From assembly GCF_000337455.1 (NCBI RefSeq), contig NZ_AOIU01000028.1:102980-166979 (forward strand): a stretch of DNA of 64,000 nucleotides, given 5' to 3'. Positions within the stretch are counted from its first letter, which is position 1. Each line of letters begins with the position of its first letter. Shown here one piece after another: positions 16,732 through 25,300 of the stretch. The notes under the pieces were generated by a model. It worked only from the letters and a program-made list of their open reading frames with translations. It searched no databases and was not told the origin of the DNA. The translations under genes and the position numbers were made by a program. The stretch is from Halosimplex carlsbadense 2-9-1 (GTDB lineage Archaea; Halobacteriota; Halobacteria; Halobacteriales; Haloarculaceae).

Positions 16732-19473
16732 ATGGGAGGACGCGAGCTGTTGGACGCGGCAGACGTGGGTGTCGACGCCGCCGACGCAGCGATCGACGAC
16801 GGCGACGTACTCGACCTGCTGGAGCCGCCGGTCCGGGAGTGGTGGGTCGAGCAGTTCGGCGCGTTCGTCCCCGAGAACGGCGGTTTCTTCACGCCACCCC
16901 AGAAGGAGGCGGTCCCGCTCATCCACGAGGGCGAGAACGCGCTCATCGCGGCGCCGACGGGGTCGGGCAAGACGCTGGCGTCGTTTACCAGCATCATCAA
17001 CGAACTCTTCCGCCGCGAGCGCGCCGAGGGGCTCGAAAACTCCGTCTACTGCCTGTACGTCTCGCCGCTCAAATCGCTCGCCAACGACATCCACCGCAAC
17101 CTGGAGGTGCCGCTCGACGGCATCACCGAGAAACTCGACGAACGGGGCGAAGACGCCGAGATCCGCCACGCCATCCGTCACGGCGACACGAGCGACAGCG
17201 AGCGCCAGAAGATGCTGCAGACGACGCCGCACATCCTCAACACGACGCCGGAGACGCTCGCGATCCTCCTCAATTCACCCAAGTTCCGGGAGAAGCTTCG
17301 GACCGTCGAGTACGTGGTCGTCGACGAGATACACAGCCTCGCGGAGAACAAGCGGGGCACGCACCTGTCGGTGTCGCTGGAGCGACTGGAGGCGCTCGCC
17401 CACGGCTCGCCGACCCGCATCGGCTGCTCGGCGACGGTCGAACCGCTCGACGCGATGGCGGAGTTCCTGGTGGGCCGGGCGTCGCCCGGCGGCGACCCGC
17501 GCGAGTACGAACTCGTCGACGCTCGCTTCGCCCGCGAGTTCGACATGGAGCTGACGTGTCCGACCGACGACCTAGTGAACACGCCGCCCGACGTGGTCAC
17601 CGACCGCTTCTATCGGGACCTGCACGACCTGATCGGCGAACACACCAACACGCTCGTGTTCACGAACACCCGGTCGGGCGCCGAGCGCGTGTTGCACAAC
17701 CTCCGCGAGCGCAACGACGACTACGACGAGTCCAACTCGGGCTGTCACCACGGCAGCCTCTCGAAAGAGCGCCGCCAGGAGATCGAACGCGACCTCAAGC
17801 AGGGCGACCTCGACGTGGTGACGACCTCGACGAGCCTGGAACTCGGGATCGACATGCCCCACATCGACCTCGTCGTGCAGGTCGGCTCGCCGAAATCCGT
17901 CGCGTCGCTGCTCCAGCGCGTTGGACGAGCGGGCCACCAGCTCGGCGAGACCGTGACGGGGCGGGTCGTCGCGCTGGACCGCGACGAACTCGTCGAGTGC
18001 GCGGTCATGCTGAAGAAGGCCGAGGAGGGGTTCGTCGACCGGGTGTTCGTCCCCGAGCGCGCCCAGGACGTGGCCGCCCAGCACGTCTACGGCATGGCCA
18101 TCGCGGAGATCCGACCCGAGGCCGAGATCCGAGGGGTCCTCGAACGTGCGTACCCCTATCGGACGTATACGGACGAGGAGTGGGAGTCCTTGATGCGGTA
18201 CCTCACGGCGGGATACGACGGGATGGAAGACAAGAACGTCTACGCGAAAGTGTGGCGCGACACCAACGACGCGCCCGACGGCGAACACCACTACGAGGAG
18301 TACCCCGTCGGTGCCGACCTGATGGGCAAGCGCGGCCGGCTCGCGCGGGTCATCTACATGACCAACATCGGTACCATCCCCGATTCGTTCACCTGCGACG
18401 TGTACACCCGCTCGGGCGACGAGTGGGTCGGGCAACTGGACGAGGAGTACCTCGACACCCTCGAATCCGGCGACGTGTTCGTCCTCGGGGGCCAGAACTT
18501 CGAGTACCGCTACCGCCGCGGGTCGAAGGTGTACGTCGACCCCACGGCGGCCCGGCCGACCGTCCCCTCGTGGTTCTCCGAGCGGCTTCCGCTCTCCTAC
18601 GACCTGGGCCGCGAGATCTTGCAGTTCCAGCGGGAACTGCTCGACAAGCTGGACCGCGGCGGCGCCGGTGCCGTCCGCCACTGGCTGCGGGAGTACCCGC
18701 TGGACGAGAACAGCGTCCGCGCGGTCGCACGGATGTTCGAAGAACAGGTGAAATACGCGGGATTCGAGAGCGTCAGCACCGACGAGCGGCTGGTCGTCGA
18801 GGAGGAACTCGACCGCGAGGAGTACGAACGGCGCTACTACGTCCACTCCAACTACGGCCGGCGGTTCAACGACGGCCTCTCGCGGCTGTTGGCCTACCGG
18901 ATCGCCCAGGAGGCCAACGCCAACGTCCAGGTCGCCGTCGCAGACAACGGCTTCTCCCTCTCGATGCCCCTGAACCGGAAGGTCGACGTACTCGGGGTCG
19001 TCGACGACATCCACCCCGCCGACGTGCGCGAGGACCTTCGCGCCAGCCTGGAGGGGACCGACCTGCTCCAGCGCTACTTCCGGATCGACGCGACGCGGGC
19101 GCTGATGATCCTCAAACGCTACAAGGGCTACGAGAAGTCCGCCGCCGAACAGCAGATGAACTCCGAGATGCTGCTCGGATTCGCCGAGGACCTGGGGGAG
19201 TTCGCGGTCATCGAGGAGACCTACCGCGAGATACTGGAGGATAAGCTCAACGTCGGCGCCATCGAGGACGTGCTGGCGGCCGTCGAGGCCGGCGAGGTCG
19301 CCGTCGAACACTTCCGCGTGCGGTCGCCCTCGCCCCGTTCGTTCGGCCTCGCGACGCTGATGGCCTCGGACGTGGTGCTCGCCGAGGACGAGAGCGAGGT
19401 GCTCCAGCGCTTCCACGAGCGCGTCGTGGAGGAGATCGACGACGCCGCCGAGCCGGGGCTCGGTGAAAGCTGA
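16732..19473 (+). CDS. lhr: Lhr-like superfamily 2 DNA/RNA helicase
   Basis: ATP-dependent 3'-5' helicase implicated in DNA repair. The 913-residue product has helicase motifs in order: FFTPPQKEA (Q/first motif), Walker A APTGSGKT at residues 74-81, SPLKSLANDI, TTPETL, Walker B DEIH at 198-201, CSATV, VFTNTRSGAERV, TTSTSLELGIDM and QRVGRAGHQ near residue 400. The Lhr winged-helix and beta-barrel regions follow (MRYLTAGYDGMED, then LDKLDRGGAGAVRHWLREYP). The length matches archaeal Lhr-Core rather than the about 1500-residue bacterial form. The ATG at 16732 has no better in-frame alternative nearby. Confidence 0.92.
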   Translation: MGGRELLDAADVGVDAADAAIDDGDVLDLLEPPVREWWVEQFGAFVPENGGFFTPPQKEAVPLIHEGENALIAAPTGSGKTLASFTSIINELFRRERAEGLENSVYCLYVSPLKSLANDIHRNLEVPLDGITEKLDERGEDAEIRHAIRHGDTSDSERQKMLQTTPHILNTTPETLAILLNSPKFREKLRTVEYVVVDEIHSLAENKRGTHLSVSLERLEALAHGSPTRIGCSATVEPLDAMAEFLVGRASPGGDPREYELVDARFAREFDMELTCPTDDLVNTPPDVVTDRFYRDLHDLIGEHTNTLVFTNTRSGAERVLHNLRERNDDYDESNSGCHHGSLSKERRQEIERDLKQGDLDVVTTSTSLELGIDMPHIDLVVQVGSPKSVASLLQRVGRAGHQLGETVTGRVVALDRDELVECAVMLKKAEEGFVDRVFVPERAQDVAAQHVYGMAIAEIRPEAEIRGVLERAYPYRTYTDEEWESLMRYLTAGYDGMEDKNVYAKVWRDTNDAPDGEHHYEEYPVGADLMGKRGRLARVIYMTNIGTIPDSFTCDVYTRSGDEWVGQLDEEYLDTLESGDVFVLGGQNFEYRYRRGSKVYVDPTAARPTVPSWFSERLPLSYDLGREILQFQRELLDKLDRGGAGAVRHWLREYPLDENSVRAVARMFEEQVKYAGFESVSTDERLVVEEELDREEYERRYYVHSNYGRRFNDGLSRLLAYRIAQEANANVQVAVADNGFSLSMPLNRKVDVLGVVDDIHPADVREDLRASLEGTDLLQRYFRIDATRALMILKRYKGYEKSAAEQQMNSEMLLGFAEDLGEFAVIEETYREILEDKLNVGAIEDVLAAVEAGEVAVEHFRVRSPSPRSFGLATLMASDVVLAEDESEVLQRFHERVVEEIDDAAEPGLGES

Positions 19474-19511
19474 GCGCCAGCGGGAACCGGCTGTTTCGCG
19501 ACTTGGAACGC

Positions 19512-19976
19512 CTACATCCCGTCGTCGGTCTCGGTCATCCCGCCCATCGTCTCGTTGCCGCCCATTCCGCCCATCCCGTCGTCGGTCTCGGTCATCCCGC
19601 CCATGCTCCCCATCTCGTCGTCAGTCTCCGTCGAGTCCATGCCGCCGCCCATCCCGCTCTCGGTTCCGTCGTCCATCCCGTTCTCGGTGTCGGTCGTCCC
19701 CATCCCGTCGTCCATCGAGTCGTCCATCGACCCGTCCATCGAGTCGTCGCCGGAATCGTCCATCGAGTCGTCGCCGGAATCGTCCATCGAGTCGTCGCCG
19801 GAATCGTCCATCGAATCGTCGCCGGAATTGTCCATCGATCCGTCCGAGTCGTCCATCGACTCGCCGGAATCGTCGGTCGGCGTCCCGTTACCCTGGTCGG
19901 AGCAGCCTGCGAGCGCACCGACGGCTGCGGTCGCAAGTGCCCCGCGAACGAATCTGCGTCGAGTGTGTTCAGTCAT
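19512..19976 (-). CDS. Tat-type lipoprotein with Met/Asp-rich repeats
   Basis: Small exported protein of 154 residues. RRRFVRGALATAAVGALAGC gives a twin-arginine signal and a lipobox with Cys25 for lipid anchoring. The mature part is entirely low complexity: Ser-Met-Asp-Asp/Ser-Gly-Asp-Asp units repeated four times, then Met/Gly/Glu/Thr/Asp-rich sequence. There is no folded domain and only the lipidated cysteine. Met- and Asp-rich clusters could bind metal ions such as copper or calcium, but that is a guess. The N-terminal design is similar to that of the DUF4397 lipoprotein at 45222. Confidence 0.75.
   Translation of the reverse strand: MTEHTRRRFVRGALATAAVGALAGCSDQGNGTPTDDSGESMDDSDGSMDNSGDDSMDDSGDDSMDDSGDDSMDDSGDDSMDGSMDDSMDDGMGTTDTENGMDDGTESGMGGGMDSTETDDEMGSMGGMTETDDGMGGMGGNETMGGMTETDDGM
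19741..19836. repeat. Four tandem 24-bp repeats inside the lipoprotein gene
   Basis: Three identical 24-bp units begin at 19741, 19765 and 19789; the fourth, at 19813, differs at two positions. In the protein each unit encodes eight residues of the Ser-Met-Asp-Asp/Ser-Gly-Asp-Asp type. Near-identity at the DNA level suggests recent expansion. Confidence 0.9.
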
Positions 19977-20133
19977 GGCTTCGTCCGCGTCGGCGCCCGG
20001 CGACCGGAAAAGGTATTTTCGAACTCCGGTCGGAGGGTCGGCAAACTCCGTTCGGTCCGCGCTCGGAGTCCGTGCAAACTCCGTTCAAAATTCGGCGGTC
20101 GGGTCGAGGGGACTACGGGCTGGCGCCCGACGC

Positions 20134-21357
20134 TCAGACCAGCAGCGTGTCGAGCGCGTCGGGGACGACGAGCACCTCGCTGCCCGGTTCGACGGCGTCG
20201 GCGACCGACTCGCGAGCGTGCATGAGGCACTCCTCGACCACCTCGGGATGCTCGCTGTCCGTGACGTAGACGTCGTGGTCCCGAAGCGCGCGGGCGACGA
20301 CGAACGCTCGCTGAGCCCCGGGTTCGTAGCCCTCGCGCATCTCGTCGTAGAGCGCCCCGGGGCTCTCGGCCCCGGAGAGCCACTCGTAGAACCGCCGCTC
20401 GCCCGTTCCCTCGCCGGCGCCCTCGGGCAGGGCCGCTGGGATCACGACGCGACCACCGTCCCGAAGCGGGTTGCGGGCTCCGAGGACGACGTACGTCGCC
20501 GCTCGCGTGGTCTGGTAGAGGTTGGCGTCTTTCGGCGCACCGACGCCCGCGACGACGGCGTCGTATTCGTTCGCGACGGTCGCGGCGAGCGCCTCGCGGG
20601 CCGTCTCGGCCAGGTCGCCGACGACCGCTCGCGGGTCGCCGGCGGCGGCGCCGAGGATGCCGCTCGGGCCGTGGGTGACGTTGAGGGAGAACGCGACGCC
20701 CGCCAGGTCGCCGGCCTCGTCGACGAACTCGCGGAAGGGATTGTCGTCGACGCGACCCAGTCGCACGCCGTCGCGGGCGAGCAGTTCCGGGCCGTGGGTG
20801 TAGCCGATCTGGGACTCGCCGCCGGCGCCGACGACGACGGTCTTCGCGCCGCCCGAGAAGCCGGCGTACTGGTGGGGCTCGACCATCCCCGTCGCGAGGA
20901 CGGTGTCGACCCGGGTGAGTCGCTCGTTGATCTCGACGGGGACGCCGTCGACTGTCCCGACTTCGACCGTCGCGTCGGGGTCGTGGTTGGCTGCGAGGTC
21001 GGCGTGCTCACCGAGCGCGCGGTCGATCTCCGCGTCGTCCATCGGTCGGTGGAGGCCGAGGCCGAGGAGCACGGTCACCTGCTCGCGAGCGACGCCGGCA
21101 GCGCGGAGTTCGTCGAGCAACACGTCCAGCAGTACGTCGTCAGGAGTCGCGCGGGTCACGTCGGTGACGACGATCCCGACCGTGTCGTCGGGGTCGATCC
21201 GGCGGGCGAGTCGCGGGCCGTGCGGGTCGTCGACGGCCGCTTCGGCGGCCGTCCGCGGGTCGACGGCCTCGCCGCCGGGCGGCCGACAGACGGTCACGTC
21301 GCAGTCGGGCAGCGAGACGGAGACGGATCCCTCGCCCAGTGGGAGTTCGACTGGCAC
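20134..21357 (-). CDS. LarA-like nickel-dependent lactate racemase family protein (DUF2088)
   Basis: The 407-residue product matches the LarA fold. Motifs are TDVTRATPD near residue 65 (DYTRP equivalent), GLGLHRPM with the catalytic-type histidine, and EPHQYAGFSGGAKTVVVG with the second His and the Lys that hold the nickel-pincer nucleotide. NPFREF and LNVTHGPSG follow later. The enzyme would epimerise a 2-hydroxy acid. The start is uncertain: GTG 21357 places VPVELPLGEG at the N-terminus like other members, while GTG 21402 would add 15 residues. No larB, larC or larE gene for cofactor synthesis is seen here. Substrate cannot be fixed. Confidence 0.8.
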   Translation of the reverse strand: MPVELPLGEGSVSVSLPDCDVTVCRPPGGEAVDPRTAAEAAVDDPHGPRLARRIDPDDTVGIVVTDVTRATPDDVLLDVLLDELRAAGVAREQVTVLLGLGLHRPMDDAEIDRALGEHADLAANHDPDATVEVGTVDGVPVEINERLTRVDTVLATGMVEPHQYAGFSGGAKTVVVGAGGESQIGYTHGPELLARDGVRLGRVDDNPFREFVDEAGDLAGVAFSLNVTHGPSGILGAAAGDPRAVVGDLAETAREALAATVANEYDAVVAGVGAPKDANLYQTTRAATYVVLGARNPLRDGGRVVIPAALPEGAGEGTGERRFYEWLSGAESPGALYDEMREGYEPGAQRAFVVARALRDHDVYVTDSEHPEVVEECLMHARESVADAVEPGSEVLVVPDALDTLLV

Positions 21358-21420
21358 GCTCGCCCGTAGCACGGCCGCCGCCGAGAGCCTACCGGTCACC
21401 ACCGGTTCGGGGCTCCGTTC

Positions 21421-22269
21421 TCAGTCGGCGGCGGACGCGCTCCCGAACCCGTCGAACCGCCCGACGAGCGCCGGCAGCGCGACGATGCCGACGACCAGCC
21501 CGGCGTTGGCGACCGCCGTCGGGACCAACGCCGGCTCGACCGTCTCGACCACGGCGATGGCGACGGCGACGAACGCCACGCCACCGACGGTGACCGCGGC
21601 CCGCTCGACTCGCGACCGGAACCGCTCGGCGCGAGTTCGCCACAGCGACCCCGCGAGCCCGCCGATGCTCCCGCCGCCGGCCAGCGCCGCGTCACCGGGG
21701 TCGGTCGTCAGGATCACGGCCGGCACGGCGCAGACGACCGCGAGACCGAAGACGACGCTCGGGCCGCGGTCGAGCGCGACGGCGACCACGCCGACCATCG
21801 CGAGCCCGACGGCGAAGCCGGCGAGTACGTCCCCGAGGTAGTGGACGCCGACGACGACGCGCGAGAGGCCGACGAGAGTGACGAGTACGCCCGCCCCCGC
21901 GAGGAGCTTCGGGTCGCGATAGCGGTCGAGCGCGACCAGCGTGCCCCCGTAGACGGTCGTCGCCGCGATGGCGTGGCCGCTCGGGAAGCCGACGGGGCTG
22001 GGGTCGGCCGCGATCCGGCGGACGGCCGCGGGTGGTCTCGGCAACCCGAACCAGTATTTCAGCGCCAGCGTCAGCGACACCGCGACGAACGCGACGCCGA
22101 CCACCGTCAGCAGCTCGCGCCGTCGGGACTGGTCGTTCCAGTACGCCAGCGACAGCGCCACCATCAGGAACTTCGCGCTCCCCAGGACCGTGAGAACTCC
22201 GAACACCGGCACCAACTCGTCCGGAACCGACCTTCGGATCGCCTCGCTCGCCGCGACCAGCCGAAACAT
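21421..22269 (-). CDS. PAP2-superfamily membrane phosphatase
   Basis: Integral membrane phosphatase of about 282 residues, acting on lipid or isoprenoid phosphates. The tripartite signature is complete: KYWFGLPRPP, then FPSGHAIA, then SRVVVGVHYLGDVLAG. About eight or nine hydrophobic segments follow the order of the family. I use the ATG at 22269 (MFRLVAASEA); a frame from an upstream start at 22311 adds 14 residues without family support. Three regularly spaced repeats lie in the upstream gap. It precedes the LarA-like gene on the same strand by a short gap, which suggests co-transcription. Confidence 0.85.
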   Translation of the reverse strand: MFRLVAASEAIRRSVPDELVPVFGVLTVLGSAKFLMVALSLAYWNDQSRRRELLTVVGVAFVAVSLTLALKYWFGLPRPPAAVRRIAADPSPVGFPSGHAIAATTVYGGTLVALDRYRDPKLLAGAGVLVTLVGLSRVVVGVHYLGDVLAGFAVGLAMVGVVAVALDRGPSVVFGLAVVCAVPAVILTTDPGDAALAGGGSIGGLAGSLWRTRAERFRSRVERAAVTVGGVAFVAVAIAVVETVEPALVPTAVANAGLVVGIVALPALVGRFDGFGSASAAD

Positions 22270-22344
22270 GTCCGACCCCGAGCCGCGCCGCCCGCTTATA
22301 ACTTCGCTCACGCCGGCACCCCCCGCCGGCCTCGACCGTCGAAG

Positions 22345-22474
22345 CTAGTGATAAATCCTCGCCACGGAGTGAAACTGAAACGGTTCGGAACTAGATATAA
22401 ATCCCAGCCACACGGTGAAAGTGAAGCGACGGATCACTACTGAAAAATGATAGTCACGGGGCGAAAGTGGAATC
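22345..22474. repeat. Three 38-bp imperfect direct repeats, 46-bp period
   Basis: Copies at 22345-22382, 22391-22428 and 22437-22474. Copy 2 matches copy 1 at 29 of 38 positions, and copy 3 matches copy 1 at 26 of 38. Each contains an AT-rich segment (ATAAATC type) followed by a CACGG-GTGAAAGTGAA type segment. The gap 22270-22516 holds no gene. On the minus strand the AT-rich segments read GATTTAT and could act as TATA elements for the PAP2 gene. Confidence 0.75.
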
Positions 22475-22516
22475 CAGCGATCGACGGACGCTAGCGGTGA
22501 AACTCGGATCGGTAGG

Positions 22517-25261
22517 TCAACGCGCCCACTCGACCATCCGACCGTACGTGTCGTCGGTACCGAGCGCGTCGGCGTCGCCGACGAGGACGAGCGCCTTCTT
22601 GGCGCGCGTGAGCCCGACGTTGACGCGGCGGTAGTCCTCGAAGATGGGAGAATCGAGCGACCCCGTGGCGACGAAGGAGATGACGATGACCTCCTTGCTC
22701 GATCCCTGAAATCGGTCGACCGTGTCGACGGCCACCGCGTCGGGGACGTGCTTGCCGATCTCGGCGACCTGCGCGCGAAACGGCGCGATGACGCCGATCT
22801 CTCCGGCGGGGACGCCGGCCTCGCGGTAGGCCGCGACGGTCTCGGCCACGGTTTCGGCCTCGACGGGGTTGGTGTTGCCCCTGGCCGTGCCGTCGGGGTC
22901 GACGAACGCGACCTGGTCGCGGAGGTGGACGGGCAGTGCGTCCACGTCGACGCCGTCGAGCTGGCTGAGGTGCTGACCGGCGACCTCGCCCGTCGCCGGT
23001 CGCAACTGGCCGTCGTAGAACTCCCGCGACGCGAACGCCTGGATGCGCTGGGCCATGCGGTACTGCCGGTCGAGCATCACCGACGCCTCGGGGTAGCGCT
23101 CGATGAGCCGCTGGAACAGCGACCGCGAGAGCGTCGCACCGGGGGCCGGATTTCCGTCGTCGCCGGTCGGCAGATCCGCGGTGTCGGGTTCGTCGGCCTG
23201 GACGACCGGCGGGAGCTGCTGGTGGTCGCCGACGAGGACGAACCGCTCGGCGAGGTTCGTCGCCGCCAGCGTCCCGGGTTCGGTGAGCTGGCCGGCCTCG
23301 TCGACGACCGCCGCGTCGAAGTCCTGCTCGCGCATGATCCGCGACCCGCAGGTGGCCGTCGTCGCCGCGACGACCTGCGCGTCCCGCAACTCGGCGACTC
23401 GCTCGTCGGGGTCGCCCGCTCGCTCTAACCGGTAGTCCTGCATGTCCGCGCGGACGCCGCTCTCGGTGCCGACGCGGACGAAGTCGGTGAACCCCTGCTC
23501 GACGAGCGCTTCGAGCGCGTTGTCGACCGCCCGATTCGTGAACGCCGACAGCAGGACGCGCTCGTCCCGGTCGACCAGCGCTTGCACGATGTGTGCCAGC
23601 GTATACGTCTTCCCGGTGCCCGGCGGCCCGTGGATCAGCGCGCAGTCCTCGCACCCGACGGCCAGTTCGACGGCCTCGTTCTGGGCGTCGTTGTTCGGGA
23701 CGAACGTCTCCTCGACCTCGCCGAATTCGGGCTCGCGGCGGCCGAACAGCACGTCCTTCTCCTCGGGCGACTGGGTGAGGACGGCGTCGTGCAGCGCGGT
23801 GAGCATCCGGTCCGTCGAGAGTTCCGAGGGATACACGTCGAGGCGGCGCAGTTCGACCGGCTCGTCGGCGGTGACGACGACCTCCGGACCCTTTTCGTCG
23901 GACTCGGGGTCGTCGGCGCCTCCGCCCAGCCGTTCTACCCGGGCGAGTTCGGCCTCGCCGCGGATCGGGTCGCCGTCGCTGGCGAGAACGAGGTCGCCCT
24001 CGCGGATCTTCGAGACGGCGCCGGTCCCCCGGGCACGCAGCTCCCACGTACCGCCGTCGAGCTCCCGCCGTTCGGTCGGTTCGAGGTCGACGAGCGCGCG
24101 GTCGTCCTCGGCCCGCTCTTCGGGGCTCTGCTCCCAGAGCTTGGCGTACTCGCGGTGGACGGCGCGCCGTTCGCGCTCGATGGACTCGTAGACGCGATCG
24201 AAGTACTCGCGCTCTTCGTCGGGGACGGGCGAGCCGACCACACCGGCCTTGGACTCCTGGCCGAGCCGGCCGGAGACGGCCATGCAGGTGTCCTGTTCGA
24301 AGCAGTACTCGCACTTGGCGTCGGCCTCGTAGCCCGTCGGCACGTCGACGCCGTACTCCATCGCCGCCAGCGCGTTCCGCGTCCGGAGGACGAACTTCAG
24401 GAAGCCCGAGCCGATGGAGAACTCCTTGGCCGGCGAGAGGTCGCCGCTCTCCTCGTTGCGCTCGACGGCCGCGTTCTTGGTGTAGAGGAGCGTCCCGGTG
24501 TCCGGCGGCTCGCCGCGGCGCTCGCCGAGGATGAGCGCGTAGCAGGTCGCCTGCACCTTGTCGTGAAAGCGCGGCTCGCGCTTGGTGTTCTTGCCCGTCT
24601 TCAGCTCGACGGGCATCCCGCGGCGGACGGCGTCGGCCCGCCCCTTCAGCCCGTAGGTTTCGCTAACGAGCGTCATCTCCGAGCGCCACTCGTCCTGATC
24701 GGTAAGTGTCCCCTGCTGGAGCCACCCCTCGATGGCCGAGGCGTTCTGGCGCACCTCCTCGCGGACCTCGTCGGCGCTCCGACCGAGCATCCCGAGTTCG
24801 AGCCCGGCCTCCTCGACGCGCTCGTCGATCGATTCGTCCAGGTCCCGCCCACGCAGGAGGTCGCCGAACACCTCGTGGACGATAGTCCCCTTGACCACCG
24901 GGTAGGCGTTGGGCACGCCGCCGATCTTGTTGAGGTAGTACATCCGCGGGCACTGCACCCACGAGCGCACGTCGGTCACGTCGACGAGGAAGTCCGGTTC
25001 GACGACGACCATCGAGTCGCCGGTCGTCGAGAACTGCTGTTCGCCGCGGTACTCCCGTTCTTCGGGGTCGGTCACCGCCAGCTCCATTCCGGCTTCGAGA
25101 TACGTCGCCGTCTCGGTCCACTTGTTCCACAGCGTCACGGTCGTCGGTTCGCCCCGACCCCGGTCGGGCCGGAGGCTCACCTCGACGAGTTCGCTCTCAC
25201 CGTACTGCGTCGAGACGGTCTTCGGGTCGCTCACGTCGACGACGACACCGCGAATAGTCAC
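22517..25261 (-). CDS. Dna2-like fusion of Cas4/RecB-type nuclease and SF1 helicase
   Basis: Nuclease-helicase of 914 residues for DNA end or flap processing. An N-terminal OB-like segment comes first (VVVDVSDPKT to LEAGMELAVTD, residues 6-65). A PD-(D/E)xK nuclease follows, with Cys104 in WVQCPRMYYL, HEVFGDLLRG, and VELKTGKN near residue 222. A closing cysteine cluster CEYCFEQDTC near 315-324 makes the 4Fe-4S pattern of Dna2/Cas4/AddB. The helicase half has HGPPGTGKT near 543-550, SAFTNRAVDNALE, VVDEAGQL, GDHQQLPP, LDRQYRMA, DTVDRFQGSSKEV and NVGLTRAKKAL. Expected intracellular, in replication or repair. The ATG at 25261 gives the intact OB segment. Confidence 0.9.
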   Translation of the reverse strand: MTIRGVVVDVSDPKTVSTQYGESELVEVSLRPDRGRGEPTTVTLWNKWTETATYLEAGMELAVTDPEEREYRGEQQFSTTGDSMVVVEPDFLVDVTDVRSWVQCPRMYYLNKIGGVPNAYPVVKGTIVHEVFGDLLRGRDLDESIDERVEEAGLELGMLGRSADEVREEVRQNASAIEGWLQQGTLTDQDEWRSEMTLVSETYGLKGRADAVRRGMPVELKTGKNTKREPRFHDKVQATCYALILGERRGEPPDTGTLLYTKNAAVERNEESGDLSPAKEFSIGSGFLKFVLRTRNALAAMEYGVDVPTGYEADAKCEYCFEQDTCMAVSGRLGQESKAGVVGSPVPDEEREYFDRVYESIERERRAVHREYAKLWEQSPEERAEDDRALVDLEPTERRELDGGTWELRARGTGAVSKIREGDLVLASDGDPIRGEAELARVERLGGGADDPESDEKGPEVVVTADEPVELRRLDVYPSELSTDRMLTALHDAVLTQSPEEKDVLFGRREPEFGEVEETFVPNNDAQNEAVELAVGCEDCALIHGPPGTGKTYTLAHIVQALVDRDERVLLSAFTNRAVDNALEALVEQGFTDFVRVGTESGVRADMQDYRLERAGDPDERVAELRDAQVVAATTATCGSRIMREQDFDAAVVDEAGQLTEPGTLAATNLAERFVLVGDHQQLPPVVQADEPDTADLPTGDDGNPAPGATLSRSLFQRLIERYPEASVMLDRQYRMAQRIQAFASREFYDGQLRPATGEVAGQHLSQLDGVDVDALPVHLRDQVAFVDPDGTARGNTNPVEAETVAETVAAYREAGVPAGEIGVIAPFRAQVAEIGKHVPDAVAVDTVDRFQGSSKEVIVISFVATGSLDSPIFEDYRRVNVGLTRAKKALVLVGDADALGTDDTYGRMVEWAR

Positions 25262-25300
25262 GCTCCGATTACGGGCGGGCCGCGGGAAAAACGCTGTCGA

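Noticed and set aside
16215..19244. 1009-codon open frame on the plus strand
   Set aside because: Overlaps the Lhr helicase in another frame and is Arg/Pro/Gly-rich; all helicase motifs lie in the 16732 frame.
19741..19836. CRISPR-like or satellite repeats
   Set aside because: Units are contiguous, in frame and coding; they belong to the lipoprotein gene.
22345..22474. CRISPR array
   Set aside because: Only three imperfect copies with 8-bp separations, no unique spacers of 30-40 bp and no cas genes nearby; treated as direct repeats.
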